From positions 38,826,759-38,890,758 of the forward strand of contig NC_087063.1 in NCBI RefSeq assembly GCF_963678635.1: a stretch of 64,000 nt of DNA. The letters are read 5' to 3'. Under the pieces are notes generated by a model. It was not told the origin of the DNA, ran no database searches, and worked only from the letters and a program-made list of their open reading frames with translations. The position numbers and the translations under genes are program-made. Shown in pieces: positions 31,401 to 43,400 of the stretch; the stretch's first letter is position 1; each line of letters starts with the position of its first letter. Source of the DNA: Symsagittifera roscoffensis (taxonomy: Eukaryota > Xenacoelomorpha > Acoela > Convolutidae).

Positions 31401-34400
31401 TCTACTCCACGACAAACATGAATCAGAAAAAAAGCCAAAGATTTTTTTTGGAATCTTTTTACAAAAGGTAAACGCAGAACAAAAATAACTTCGCAAACCA
31501 GTAAGACAATACAATTGGAATCAACCAATAAGATATATTGAAATTTACACATAAACCGTCATTCCGCACAAAAAAATGATTACATACGATGATAATTTTG
31601 ACAATGACTGTATGGTTCCCTGTGTTATTCATCCACAAAGCGAACCCGCTAAAGGACTAATACAACTTCGCCACAATCTAATCTTAAATTAGTTTGAAAA
31701 AGGAAATTGTCCATGTAACCCAAAACTTCCTGAAGCGAAAATAAAAAGATAAATATTTGACCACTACCTACCAGGTATCAGTCAAATCACTTCATATTAT
31801 GGCATATTTACTATTGAAATTCGTACACTACAGTCATCAAATCAACCATCACACCGATTACAAACGGATGATATAGAATTAGAATTCTCAAACTTTTTTT
31901 ACAGAAAAAAATCGAAAAATTTTTCTGCAACAAATTTCACACAAAACAAACTCAATTTTCACAAAATTTTCTTTTTTTGCCATTATTTATAGATATGTTT
32001 TTATATTAGACAAATGAAACATTTTTTGTATCACCACCACAAACATCTCGACACGCAATAGTAAGACGCAAAATAGTTTTTTTTCACGACTACTAAACTC
32101 CATTCATAAACCTTTCACCAACAGTGAAATATCAAAAATAGTTAAAGGGGATAAGCAAAGAATTTTAGATTGGTTCATTATAAATAGTTCGAACACAATT
32201 TAGACCTAACATCAGATACAATAAAAAATTTCACCGATCTCGTGATGCAATAAAAATTTTCAGCTCATAAACGAACAATGAAACAAAACTAGCAGACAAA
32301 ACAAATCATCTATGGAACACTGAATGTTCTCATGAATTTTTTTAAATATCCCAAACAATAATGCAAGCGCAGCAATTGCAATTTTTTCCGTACACAGAGA
32401 TAATTTAAGAATAACTCCACTCACAACTGACACCACACACTTAAATTGAAACGCAATTTTTAATGATGGGACAAGCAAAAATTGTTTAAATTCAACCTTT
32501 ATGAAAACACAGGAAACCCTTAACGGTACTAGAAGCTTAACACAACAAGATATTCAAACTCCATCATACTTTGTAGACGAAGAAGCAGTTGAATTAATAT
32601 CTGTAGCAACACAACAAAACAATTTCCCCACTCATCCAACACCTGCAAGACCACATAACCCGAATAATACTCCTTTTCCACTGACAAAATCACAATAAAC
32701 AGTTAAACCATCAGTTGTACTGATATATTCACATATAGATTGTTAAACAAACACACTTATAACTAAAAAATGAACATCTAATACAGAAAAACACTCAATT
32801 GGAAACAGCTTTGCAAAACATAACTATGATTTTTTTTAGCTTAGTAGTATTGGTAATCCGATAGTTAGACCACTCTAACAGCACAAAATTAATTACAAGA
32901 ACACAATTATACAAAACAGGCGCCGAAACGAATATCTTAATCTATAAATTTCAACGATTAAAGAAAACCTCAGACCGACAGAACTGAAAATTACTCAATT
33001 TTTTAACAAAATAAAAACCCAACTAACAAGTAAGTCATAGGAAAACAACCACAAAATTCTGAAGATGAAGAATATTGAAGATTGTTTTCATCAAAATCCA
33101 CAAAATTGTAATAATCAACAAAAAAAGTCACTAGAATTTTTTAAATCAACCAAATTACATTTTTCAACCAGATTTTTTTGAACCTTACATAAACTTCAAC
33201 ACCCAAGGCAAACGCAACAATAACCTCCTGAACGACAAAACTTTGCCTCACCTAATATTAGCATACAATCGCAAGGCTATGCAAATAAACAAAGTTACCA
33301 ACACGAATCAATGAGAAACGAAATCTCATTACCATACTCATTACAACAACATGAAATTACAAAAAAATTGTCTTAAAAACATTAAACAAACAGCAATCAC
33401 AGCAGAGTCACACTAAATGACACTGAACCCATACCTTATGGATGGATCATCCAACTAATAAACCACTCAGATAAACCATTACTAATATACCAACAGATCC
33501 TGATTACTCAGTAGAAGACTACTTAAATGCTGTTACAGCAAATTGATCTCAAACATGGGCCCAGAACCTAAAAATACAACTCTTCAATAAAATTGGATTC
33601 ACAGACGCACAGCATTACTACAAATCTTACTAGCTCAAAAAACATTTTCAGGTTTTCAGTTTTACACATAGAAATTAAATCCGATTGGAAACGGTTTACA
33701 CTAAAATTTTCAAAAATGTCAACGACTCTGAACAAAATAAACATGCAATGAAACAGATGATCACAAAAAGATGAAGATGATAGAAATTCTAAAGATGACT
33801 TTAACGCCACAATTAGGAAAATTGCAAAAAAGAGAATATGACATCCATAATCAATCCGAGAAGCCGATATAGATTTCCGAAAACTAGTAGACAAAGTAAC
33901 ACAAGCTGAAACGACAAGGAAACTAGAAGAAACGGAAAAATTAAAACTACAATACGTCAATAATTTTTAAACAACAACATCATTTTTTAACAAAATTCAA
34001 GACTCTGACAATGATTTAGCAGAAAAAATTACTCAAATTGTAAACATTTATGAAACCAACCCAATTTTTAAAAGTAAAACTTCAATCAAAAATTGGTGTA
34101 GCTTTAGCCGCAGATATGGATATAGCATTGCTGAATGCAGAAAAAAACAACAAGATAAATTAAATAAACCACCAGAATACAAAGAAATAAACAAATATTT
34201 TTCCTTAATATTTGAAAGCTATGGTAATTACAGATCCCAGTCCCCTTTTTCTAATTAAAATCGCGGAAGATCACCAGATCGATGAAATTCACAGAAATAT
34301 TCAGAATATCGATATAGCAGATCCAACAGCCGAAACAATCAGCATCGAAATAATTACTCTATATCGAACTCTAATAGAGGTAATTAGTCTAACTGTAACA

Positions 34401-37400
34401 AAAAGAGCTCATATTCAAACCCCCGGAAAAGAAACTATTCATTTGACCGCTCAAGAATTTCTTCAAAGAATAGCAATTGCAATTATTCAACTAATCGTAA
34501 TGAAAACTACTCTAATAATAGATCACAAAATGTTTTAACAACAGACCGTACAATAATAATTTTATTAATAGATCCCGTGATAATTCAGGATATAGAAACA
34601 ACAACTATCAGAACAGATCAAGAAAGTTTTCTAAGTCACCACATTGAAATAACTCACAATGGTCAAATTGACAAAATCAAAACTGCAGAAATAGTACACC
34701 AAAAAATCAAAAACAAATCAACCAAAAAGATTCTACAAAAGAAACAAGCCCAGACCTCCCAGGTATTGACATTACAGAAACTTCCGAGTTATAACTAAAC
34801 CATATTCACTGTGAAAGCACATATGACGAAGGTGAAACAGAAAACACATTTATTATTAACAGGCTTAGATTAGATCATGAATACGAAACACCAATTGTAT
34901 CGAATTATTGCCAAAATGATTATTCTAATTTCCAAGTTCTATGATTATTCTATATCCCACTTAAACCTGACGCAGTTTTCAAGTTACAACGCGCGTGCAA
35001 CTAAAGTTCCAATACACTTACAAGATAATTTGAGCAGACTTTCAGACAATCTTGAAAAACATGACGTTATCTCACCAATAAACAAAGAATTACAACTCCA
35101 AAAAAAAAAACATTTATAAATTCAGTTATTATTCTCGCTAAAGGAGAAGCACTAAAAATAGTTCTAATTGCACGATACTTAAACTCTCTATTTTATTTTA
35201 AAAAAATGCAAATGGACCATGGAACCAACACAAGTAATACTCATAAAAGTAAATGGACACTGTTATACTACAACAGATACGAATAGTGGGTATAATCAAA
35301 TACCATTTGAAGAACAATTACGTCGATTGTCACAATTTGTCTTGTCATTAGAAATAAACAATACGAGATTATTACACTAATTTACGGCATATCTATAGAA
35401 CCAGCAGTTTTTTCTGCTTTTATAAGTAAGTTTTTAGGCCACTAATTTTAGGTAAAAACGTCATGAAAAGAAAACATGAAAAGAAAACATGAAAGCAGCC
35501 CCAGATAAATCATGTTTTTTCGTCACTCTTGTAAAACTCTTTGGAGATATTATTGAAGGCACCACAATAACACTTTTAAATTCCCGAATACTTGTGATTG
35601 TGAAACTCCAACCACAATCAAATAAAAAGAAAATCCATGAACTCATGAAATGCAATTGTTTTTTGGGTAAAAATGTTTATTTAATGCAAGTATATCTCAG
35701 AAAATTCTACAAACTTCTTAGACAACAAAATAATTTTGAATGGACCTTAGAACATCAAAAACGCATCGATGAAACTAAAACCCTTCTCACAGATCAAAAC
35801 TCAAATACAATTCCAGACTAAAATCAACCGTTCTATGCTATATGCGATGCTTCCAATTTTTGAATTGGCGCAACACTTTTAAAATCTCATCAAGGCACTG
35901 AAAAATGAACCTTATATCAGCAATATTAAGATTTTTTACAAGCAGAACTCAGAAATTCCACACTTATGAGAGAAAGTACAGCCATCATATATACCTTAAC
36001 AGAAGATGATTTCGTAATACTTGGATCAAAACATCTAACAGTTTATTTTACAGATCAAAAACCAATAAATTTTCTATTTACAAAGAAATTCAATCCTAAC
36101 CATAGAGTATATAGATTTCAACTCATTTCAATAAAATTTCGAAAGCTACATATAGTTTGGACAGAAGGCAAAACTCTTGCTTTACCATACACACTTAGTT
36201 GAAATACACCAACCGAATTACCTACACGAAAAACAACTGTAGAAATAACGCAAAAAATAAAGAGTTTTTATCGCAAAAGAGGAAACATCACCACGATTAG
36301 AATGTAAACACGCAGTAATCTTTGACTCCGATACCACACAAGTAAATACCTTAGAACAGTTTCCACTATGTCTAGATTGTCAAAACAACCATTACGAAGT
36401 AGATTAATTAGGTGAAGATACATTTAAACCTGTATATTCATCAAGGATAAAAAATAACACACAACTGAAAGTATATCAATAAAACTGTAACAAAACACAT
36501 CTTTTCCGTTAGTAGAAATAGAAAATTTAATGGACATAATGATTTTGTCAGGCCCTCCCGAATCAAGCCAAAAACACACAATCAATAAAAACTTCGATTT
36601 ACAAATCCCCTAGATAATATTCCCATATCTAAGAACAAAAAAATAAAAAAATGTTGCTCCACAACACAGAAGCTTTAACACAGTTCAGTCAATACAGAAA
36701 TAAAAAGACCTTGACTCTATAATCAGGCAGCTAAAATTTTGGCATAAATATAAAACAAAACCCTTTAAGGCCGTTTTTACAATCCTGGCAAACAAAACAT
36801 TACTTGGATATTTTCAAAAATTCAACAATATGACAAAAAAGACAAAACTGACATCCTAGAATAATATTACCTGGAAACAAAACTACCCTGTTTACCGCTA
36901 TGTCTAACACTAAGTCCAATTCGGAAAAGGACGTTTCAATAAATGTCACTCTCCAAATTAGAAATACTACATCATTTATGTGAATTAGAAAGAATACAAA
37001 AACTATAAATTCTCGCTTTAGCAGTACTAACAACACCTGACGCAGGCTATCTCTTGTCACTTACGAAGGAAACATCCTTTGGTATTACACTTGCACTAAA
37101 AAGTTCGCCACTTTATGTTTTGAAGACAAAACATGCTACCAACGCATACCTATGTTTTATAAGATTAAAATACATTTCTTAGACACCTTATCACACACAA
37201 AGTTTTTTGGGATACAGCTAACCCATGTGGATCGAAAAATAGCCACAATATAGTACAGCTTAACCTATACAAAGATAAATTTTATCTTCTAACTCCATAT
37301 CCCACCTTAATGCCACCTTTAAAAAAATTCTGACCTGAAAGCATGCGCGCAATCGCTTGTAACCTAAACATAGACCTACAATCAAAAAGCATTTACTCCG

Positions 37401-40400
37401 AAAAAGATATACAACATCAAATTCCAACACAACAGTTTCAAGAACTTCTTACTAAAATGGATACAATCCAGAGACAATCAATCGATCAAAATCTACAAAA
37501 ACTCGCTACAAAATCAGACAACTACCAACAAGACTACAGTGGATATTATAAAAACACTAAAAAACTATATACCTAAATGGAGAAAAATATTGGCCGCAAG
37601 ACATTTTACAAACAATTTTGAATATAAAAAAGAACTCCTAGCATTTCTAGGATGACCCCACTATATCTTAGAAAAACTGACTATATTATACGCAAGGTTC
37701 ATATTTATAGACTTCCCCTTCTCACTATGAAAAAAATTCTATTATACATGCGCAAAATACACATATGTCAACAGACAAGCTACCTTTGCACGCAATTTAT
37801 TTGAAGGCTTTTTTGGAATGTTTTCCGACACTTTTAAACAAGATCCTTCTTAACGCACAAATTTGCGATATAAAAAAAAACTATCTACAAAACTAGACAC
37901 ATAAGATACTCCGCATGACAATGCAAAAACGGCATCTAGAGCGACGTCACATTTACGCAATTTACAAAATCATCACCTTCTGTCAATAGTCCCACAAAGT
38001 TATAGAAATACACTTTTGTCCACCGAACGGATACTATACTCTATTGTTTTATAACGAAGCTCCATATCTCATATAACACTCCAACAACCCACTATTGACG
38101 ACAAATATGAGCAATTTGTTCAACAAACGCACACCCTAAAATTTTGTTCTCTAAGCAAAAATCTTTTCGCCCACCAGCCCACCATGAGCCGCCAAATTGG
38201 ATCCTTCAACCGTTCCATAACTATCTATCCAAATTTCAACGCCACGACTCCTTTATTACAATTTCAGACCTCACCTCTTATCCCTTACTCAGTTTATCTT
38301 CTAAAAACCACGCTTGGACTCAAATTAGTCGAATCAAACGGTTTTTGAAACCATTTCTAATTCTAATAACTCCCATATTGAAACTCCTGATGAATTCCTC
38401 GACTCTGAGTTAAGACCCACTAATTTTTCCCAACCGTTTTTTCAACCCATAGCACCACCTTTTCCTGTTGAACCCTCTCTTTCGAACTCCTCGCACACTC
38501 ACGCTACCCTTATTCTTTGCCAACTCTGATATAATGCACCCTCTGCACCTAGATGACAAACTTGAGCATGATTTAGATGAATTTATTACCCTCAGCATCA
38601 AATTCATAACACAAATAATTCAGTAACAATTCATCACCTAACCCACTCAGCATCCAACTCTGAATTCACTATCCCTTCTCCCTCACGCGTGCACACAGAA
38701 TTTTTATGAAACGACAACACCCTAACGCTAACCCACAATTCCTCATTAGCCGCTCAAAATCATCCGGAATTTCTCCCATCACCCACATCATACTAATACA
38801 CCTGAAGTTTGATACTTCACTTTTCCTTTTTCCTCCAATGTACCTACTACAACGGCGAGAACGTAGTCCAGAGAACACAATAGGTAGATCAACTTTCCCT
38901 ACTCCTCACACTTTCATGGATTTCCTACTATCACTCTACTAACCCACTAAAAGTACCCCTCAGAAAAAATCTCGACGATAAATAGATTCATTGCACAAAA
39001 AGCTAACACTAAATAGATTCATTGCAAAAACAGCTAACAGATACCCTATTAACCATTACGATCATACTGTTCTAAGATTTATGAAAGAATCACCATATGA
39101 CACTGACCTTGACATCAATAAACAGTTAACCTTAAATTTTCTCTCGAAATCAAAAAACTTTTTCCATCTCGAAACTTTACACTAACACGGTTGGAAGGAA
39201 TTATCACTCAGCTTTAGCTAACAAACTCAGCTTACTAATGCGACAAAATCATTTGCATGTTTGAGAAAGTCTTACAGTACCCAAACCAGGTATAACCCAG
39301 ATAAAAACTGGATAAAATATTCTTTTGAAACCCACTTTCAAGTTCTATCAAAAAACGATTGAAACACCAAAACACCAAAAGAGCAACACATAACATATTA
39401 ATCTGTTTTTGATAAAAATATTTAACCAAAAAAAGACAAAGAGAAAATCACCTGATAAAAAAGAACAAAAAACCGAACACAAAAAAAAGACTCTGCTCAG
39501 AGAGTCGATAAAATTAAACTCCCGCAACTGGCCTAACCCACCACTTAAGGATGTACTGAACATGCTCTATAGCCAAACTCACCCCACGCGCTACACCACG
39601 CTTGTAACATGCACTCCTATTTTTGACTAGAGTAGCTCCAGGGTGAACGACTCTTTAAAATAAGCGATTTAGTAAAAAACGCTTTAGCGACAACAAATTA
39701 ATAGAATTCATAACTAGAACTGATCTCACTAACAAGATGCAGATATCAATATACAATATAAAAAGATTTCTTAGACCAAAAGAAACGAGCAGCAAAGGGA
39801 GATGAAAACTCGATGACATTCCGACTCTGTAATTGCAAATCTTCTGGTTTGTTGCCGTGGTCACAACCACCACAGGATTTGAAGTATGAAACCAATGTCA
39901 AGGCAATGGTACTCATTAAAGAACAACAATTGCCAACTCGATGTTGAATTCACATACGAATCGTAGTCACTTGACGCTTCACACAGAGAAGTCAAACCCT
40001 ATCTCGCTACTCGATGAATACTTGAGAATGCACGTACTCTCGCTCTAACTTAACGAAATCAACACATCATTGTGTAAATCTGAAATCCTGACACGACCAC
40101 TCAACACGATCACTAAACCCACTTCTGAAGCAACTGTACCTCTTTTTTCTCTACGAAGACAACTAAGCCTTAGCCCGAGAAACTGTTTCTTTCTCCTTTT
40201 CACGCAAGCACTGCTTCAAACTAATCTACTCCAAGAATCAAGAAACTTCTCCATCCATCCTTCACAACAACCAAGATTTAACTGAAAAAATTTCTAAACC
40301 CCGCTGGATGGGTGGAGCCAGTTTAAGACTCGTTTTTACGGCCAATTATAATATAGATAAAACTATCTCTCTAACTTACTTCTTACTAACCAATCATGAT

Positions 40401-43400
40401 CCATAAATAACACTTACAAAAGTTTGTAAGGCTGAAACTGTTTATAGTTTTAGCCAGAACAGATTTAATTGATATCTTATCTCGCCAATACCAGTATACA
40501 CTAGATCTATTGAGACTAGGATATATAAGAGTAAGATTAAGATCGGTATTAGATTAAGAAGTTAAACGAATCTCTCCGGTCGAAAAAAAGATGGCGTGAC
40601 GAACAGACTGTGTACCTGATCTGAAAATATCTATGAGTAATTCACCCCGGACTTAAACTCATATTTAGCCAAAAACAGATAGGATGACATAAAGACGGCA
40701 ACTTGATCAGAAAATACTCTACGAGAACACCAAAACCGGCTTATCGCTTTATTGAGTATTTCAAATGCCTTTATTATTACTCAAAAGTACTCCCGAAATC
40801 GGAAAATATTGTGATAAAGCTCCTTCAAAGTAACTAAAATGATAACTTAATTGACAAGGCATAAGGAAGCAGGAAACAAAGTTATTATAGGCTTCAACCT
40901 TATACCCGCTGTTTTTCAGCTTGACTTGGGCTACTGATTAAACAACTGCTAATACGCGTATCATCGATTAGAAATTGAATATAATTTAACTTACCCGTTG
41001 TAGTTTTCGGTATGTTGAAGTTGTCAGCTGATATAAATATGGCCTTGTTAGCTGGCACTCGTACAGTTGTTGACCACTGACAGACGGAGCGTGGTTGCGG
41101 TTCACCCTCGTCGCTTCGGGCATGTTGTAGGCCATTGTCCCCCATACCAATCTGCAACATGCCCCCATTACCCGTAGCATCTTGAAAAGACTCCACCATA
41201 CAGCCTAAAAACCACTGATTAGCTTTGTTGAGTTTGAAGATATCTTACTTAATCAACTAACTTTACCACCTGTAAAAAACCTCTGGTATTATTTAATGAC
41301 ATCCATTTTCGGTCAACCAACACTAAAGTTTTGCTAAACGAGGCTTTGGCACCTTTGTATAATTTTTTTGAAGAGGAGCACGCGCCAAAAAACACACTTT
41401 AAAAAACGCACTTTATCGCAGAGCTTTCAGTTTAGAGTGCTGATAATCAATTATGTCTATAAACGCCTCTATGGGCGATTGGATTACCCACTTATTTGGT
41501 TCATATTTTAAACTATGTTTCTTATTTGAAAGTCAAATCCCATTTTCACTTATATCCTCGCTTAGGCAACATCAAATATGACAGAAGATTATTGTTCCGA
41601 CTTTCGATACGAAAGTAACGGAATATTTGTGCTCGGGGTGGGTTTTTTTTTCTTCAGACAAGTTTCGACTTTTTAACTAGCCATTTTGGCGGAATTTTTT
41701 TATATCATTCAAAATGTATTGTTGTTCTGAGCTTAAATTTGAAAAGAAATTTCACCTGTGATCTTTTTTCGTAAAATTATGGGGTTTAAAGATTGCCATT
41801 TTGACCAATTTGCCAATTTGGGACAATTAACGCGCGATATATTTCGCGCTATTAATGCGTAAGCGGAGATTTAATCCGTCTTAGAAATTGTTCCAAATTG
41901 GTTGAAAGAAGCTGATTTGCCATAATTGATTTGTTACAAGGAGCGAAATCTATCCTTTTGCACTTTATATGGCGTGTGGGGGGATAATTTTCAAAAAAAA
42001 AATCAAATTTTAGAATTTTTTTTTTGTAAATTTATTTTTTTAAGTGATTTTACTGCTCCATAAACCTTAAAAGGCAGTCGGAACATTCATGGCTTTGCCC
42101 TGATACTAGCAGTCTGGTTTTCTTATGTCGACAAGTCACAGAAATTTGGTCTATGGGGTAACGCAACTTATGAGCGAAACTGAAACTGAGCAAAGATCCT
42201 CTAAAAGCCAGAAGCAACAGTTTCCAAAAAGATCTGCAAGCAGTTGTGTCGAATTGAAAAGAAAACTAAGATGAAGATTGGCAAAAAATATCTAGAGAGA
42301 AGTTGCAAAAAACCAGTACAAGCTAAAATAAATGTAGCAGATTTGAAATGAACATTTGGAAGTTAGCATAATTTTGACATTTCTCAATTGAACATTCAAA
42401 TCTTTGTTATTTAACAAGACTGCGCGTATCAGGGCAAAGCCCTGAATGTTCCGACTGCCTTTTAAGGTTTATGGAGCAGTTATAACATAAATATCATTAA
42501 CAAACTAAACGTAAAAAAAAATTTCCAAAATTTGAAACTTTTTCCATGAAAATCATCCCCCCACACGCCATATAAACTACAAAAGAATAGATTTCGCTCC
42601 TTGTAAAAAATCAATTATGGCAAATAAGCTTCTCTCAACCAATTTGGAACGATCTCTAAGACGGATTAAATCTCCGCTTACGCGTTAATAGCGCGAAATA
42701 TATTGCGCGTTAATTGTCCCAAATTAGCCAAAATGGTAATCTTTAAACCCTCATAACTTTACAAAAAAAGATCACAGGTGAAATATCTTTTCAAATTTTA
42801 GCTCAGTACAACAATACCTTTTGAATGATATAAAAAAGTCCGTCAAAAATGGCTAGTTAAAAAGTCGAAATTTGTCTGAAGAAAAAAAAACCCACCCCGA
42901 GCACAAATATTCTGTTACTTTTGTATCGAAAGTCGGAACAATTAGCTTATAATTGTAAAATTTTATCACGTTTTATTTCAAGTTGCAGTTGTAAGGAAAG
43001 GCTATTCTAAGTTGATTTAAAGTAACTTTATTTTATTGTATATCTAAATCAAGTTTCTACTCAGACATGATCCGACACGCTTGCAGGAAATATTTCAGAC
43101 CTAGGAAAAGCTTACTATTACATCTTGGGGTACTTTAATGTTTTATAGTACTTAATTTTACAAAAACAGAAGTTATTTAAATAAAAATATATATAAATAA
43201 TTCATTTTATAAGTAAACGGGTACATCAGCAAACAGAGATCAGAATCTTGAAAATTGAATCCTTAATTGAAATCCATTAATTCAAAGCCATTTTTTATTG
43301 TGAAGTTTTGTCATTGAAAAGCCATATCTTTACACAATTCTCGAAATTTGCGCCAATAAGTGCGCTTAAGGTCGGAAATGATACCCCGCAATGATTTTTT

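Larger units (their letters stand above)
28256..32241 (+). repeat. Tandem duplication, two ~1.99-kb units
   Basis: Unit 1 is about 28256-30250 and unit 2 about 30263-32241. Matching points are offset by 1989-2005 bases and only scattered substitutions are visible. Each unit spans the late leader, the ORF1 remnant and the start of the Gag-extension remnant. The units are far more alike than the two LTRs of the element, so the duplication happened long after insertion. The break lies at ACCGATCTC. Confidence 0.9.
27376..40666 (+). mobile_element. Decayed relative of element A (element B), with 4-bp target duplication
   Basis: The LTRs at 27380-27767 and 40314-40662 are flanked by ATTT (27376-27379 and 40663-40666). 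LTR ends (GGAACC...CTCAT), primer-site context, polypurine tract and the whole gene order match element A, but reading frames carry many stops and indels and the LTRs are clearly diverged, so it is much older. It lacks the integrase core and the first half of the envelope (junction about 36905-36930) and the RT catalytic YLDD segment (about 35450-35485), and it has a 2-kb internal tandem duplication. It lies in intron 2 of the CUB-LDLa gene, in the opposite orientation to the gene. Confidence 0.9.

Noticed and set aside
29345..31552. Two identical-looking 72-codon minus-strand frames
   Set aside because: They are antisense to the ORF1 remnant and duplicated only because of the 2-kb tandem duplication.
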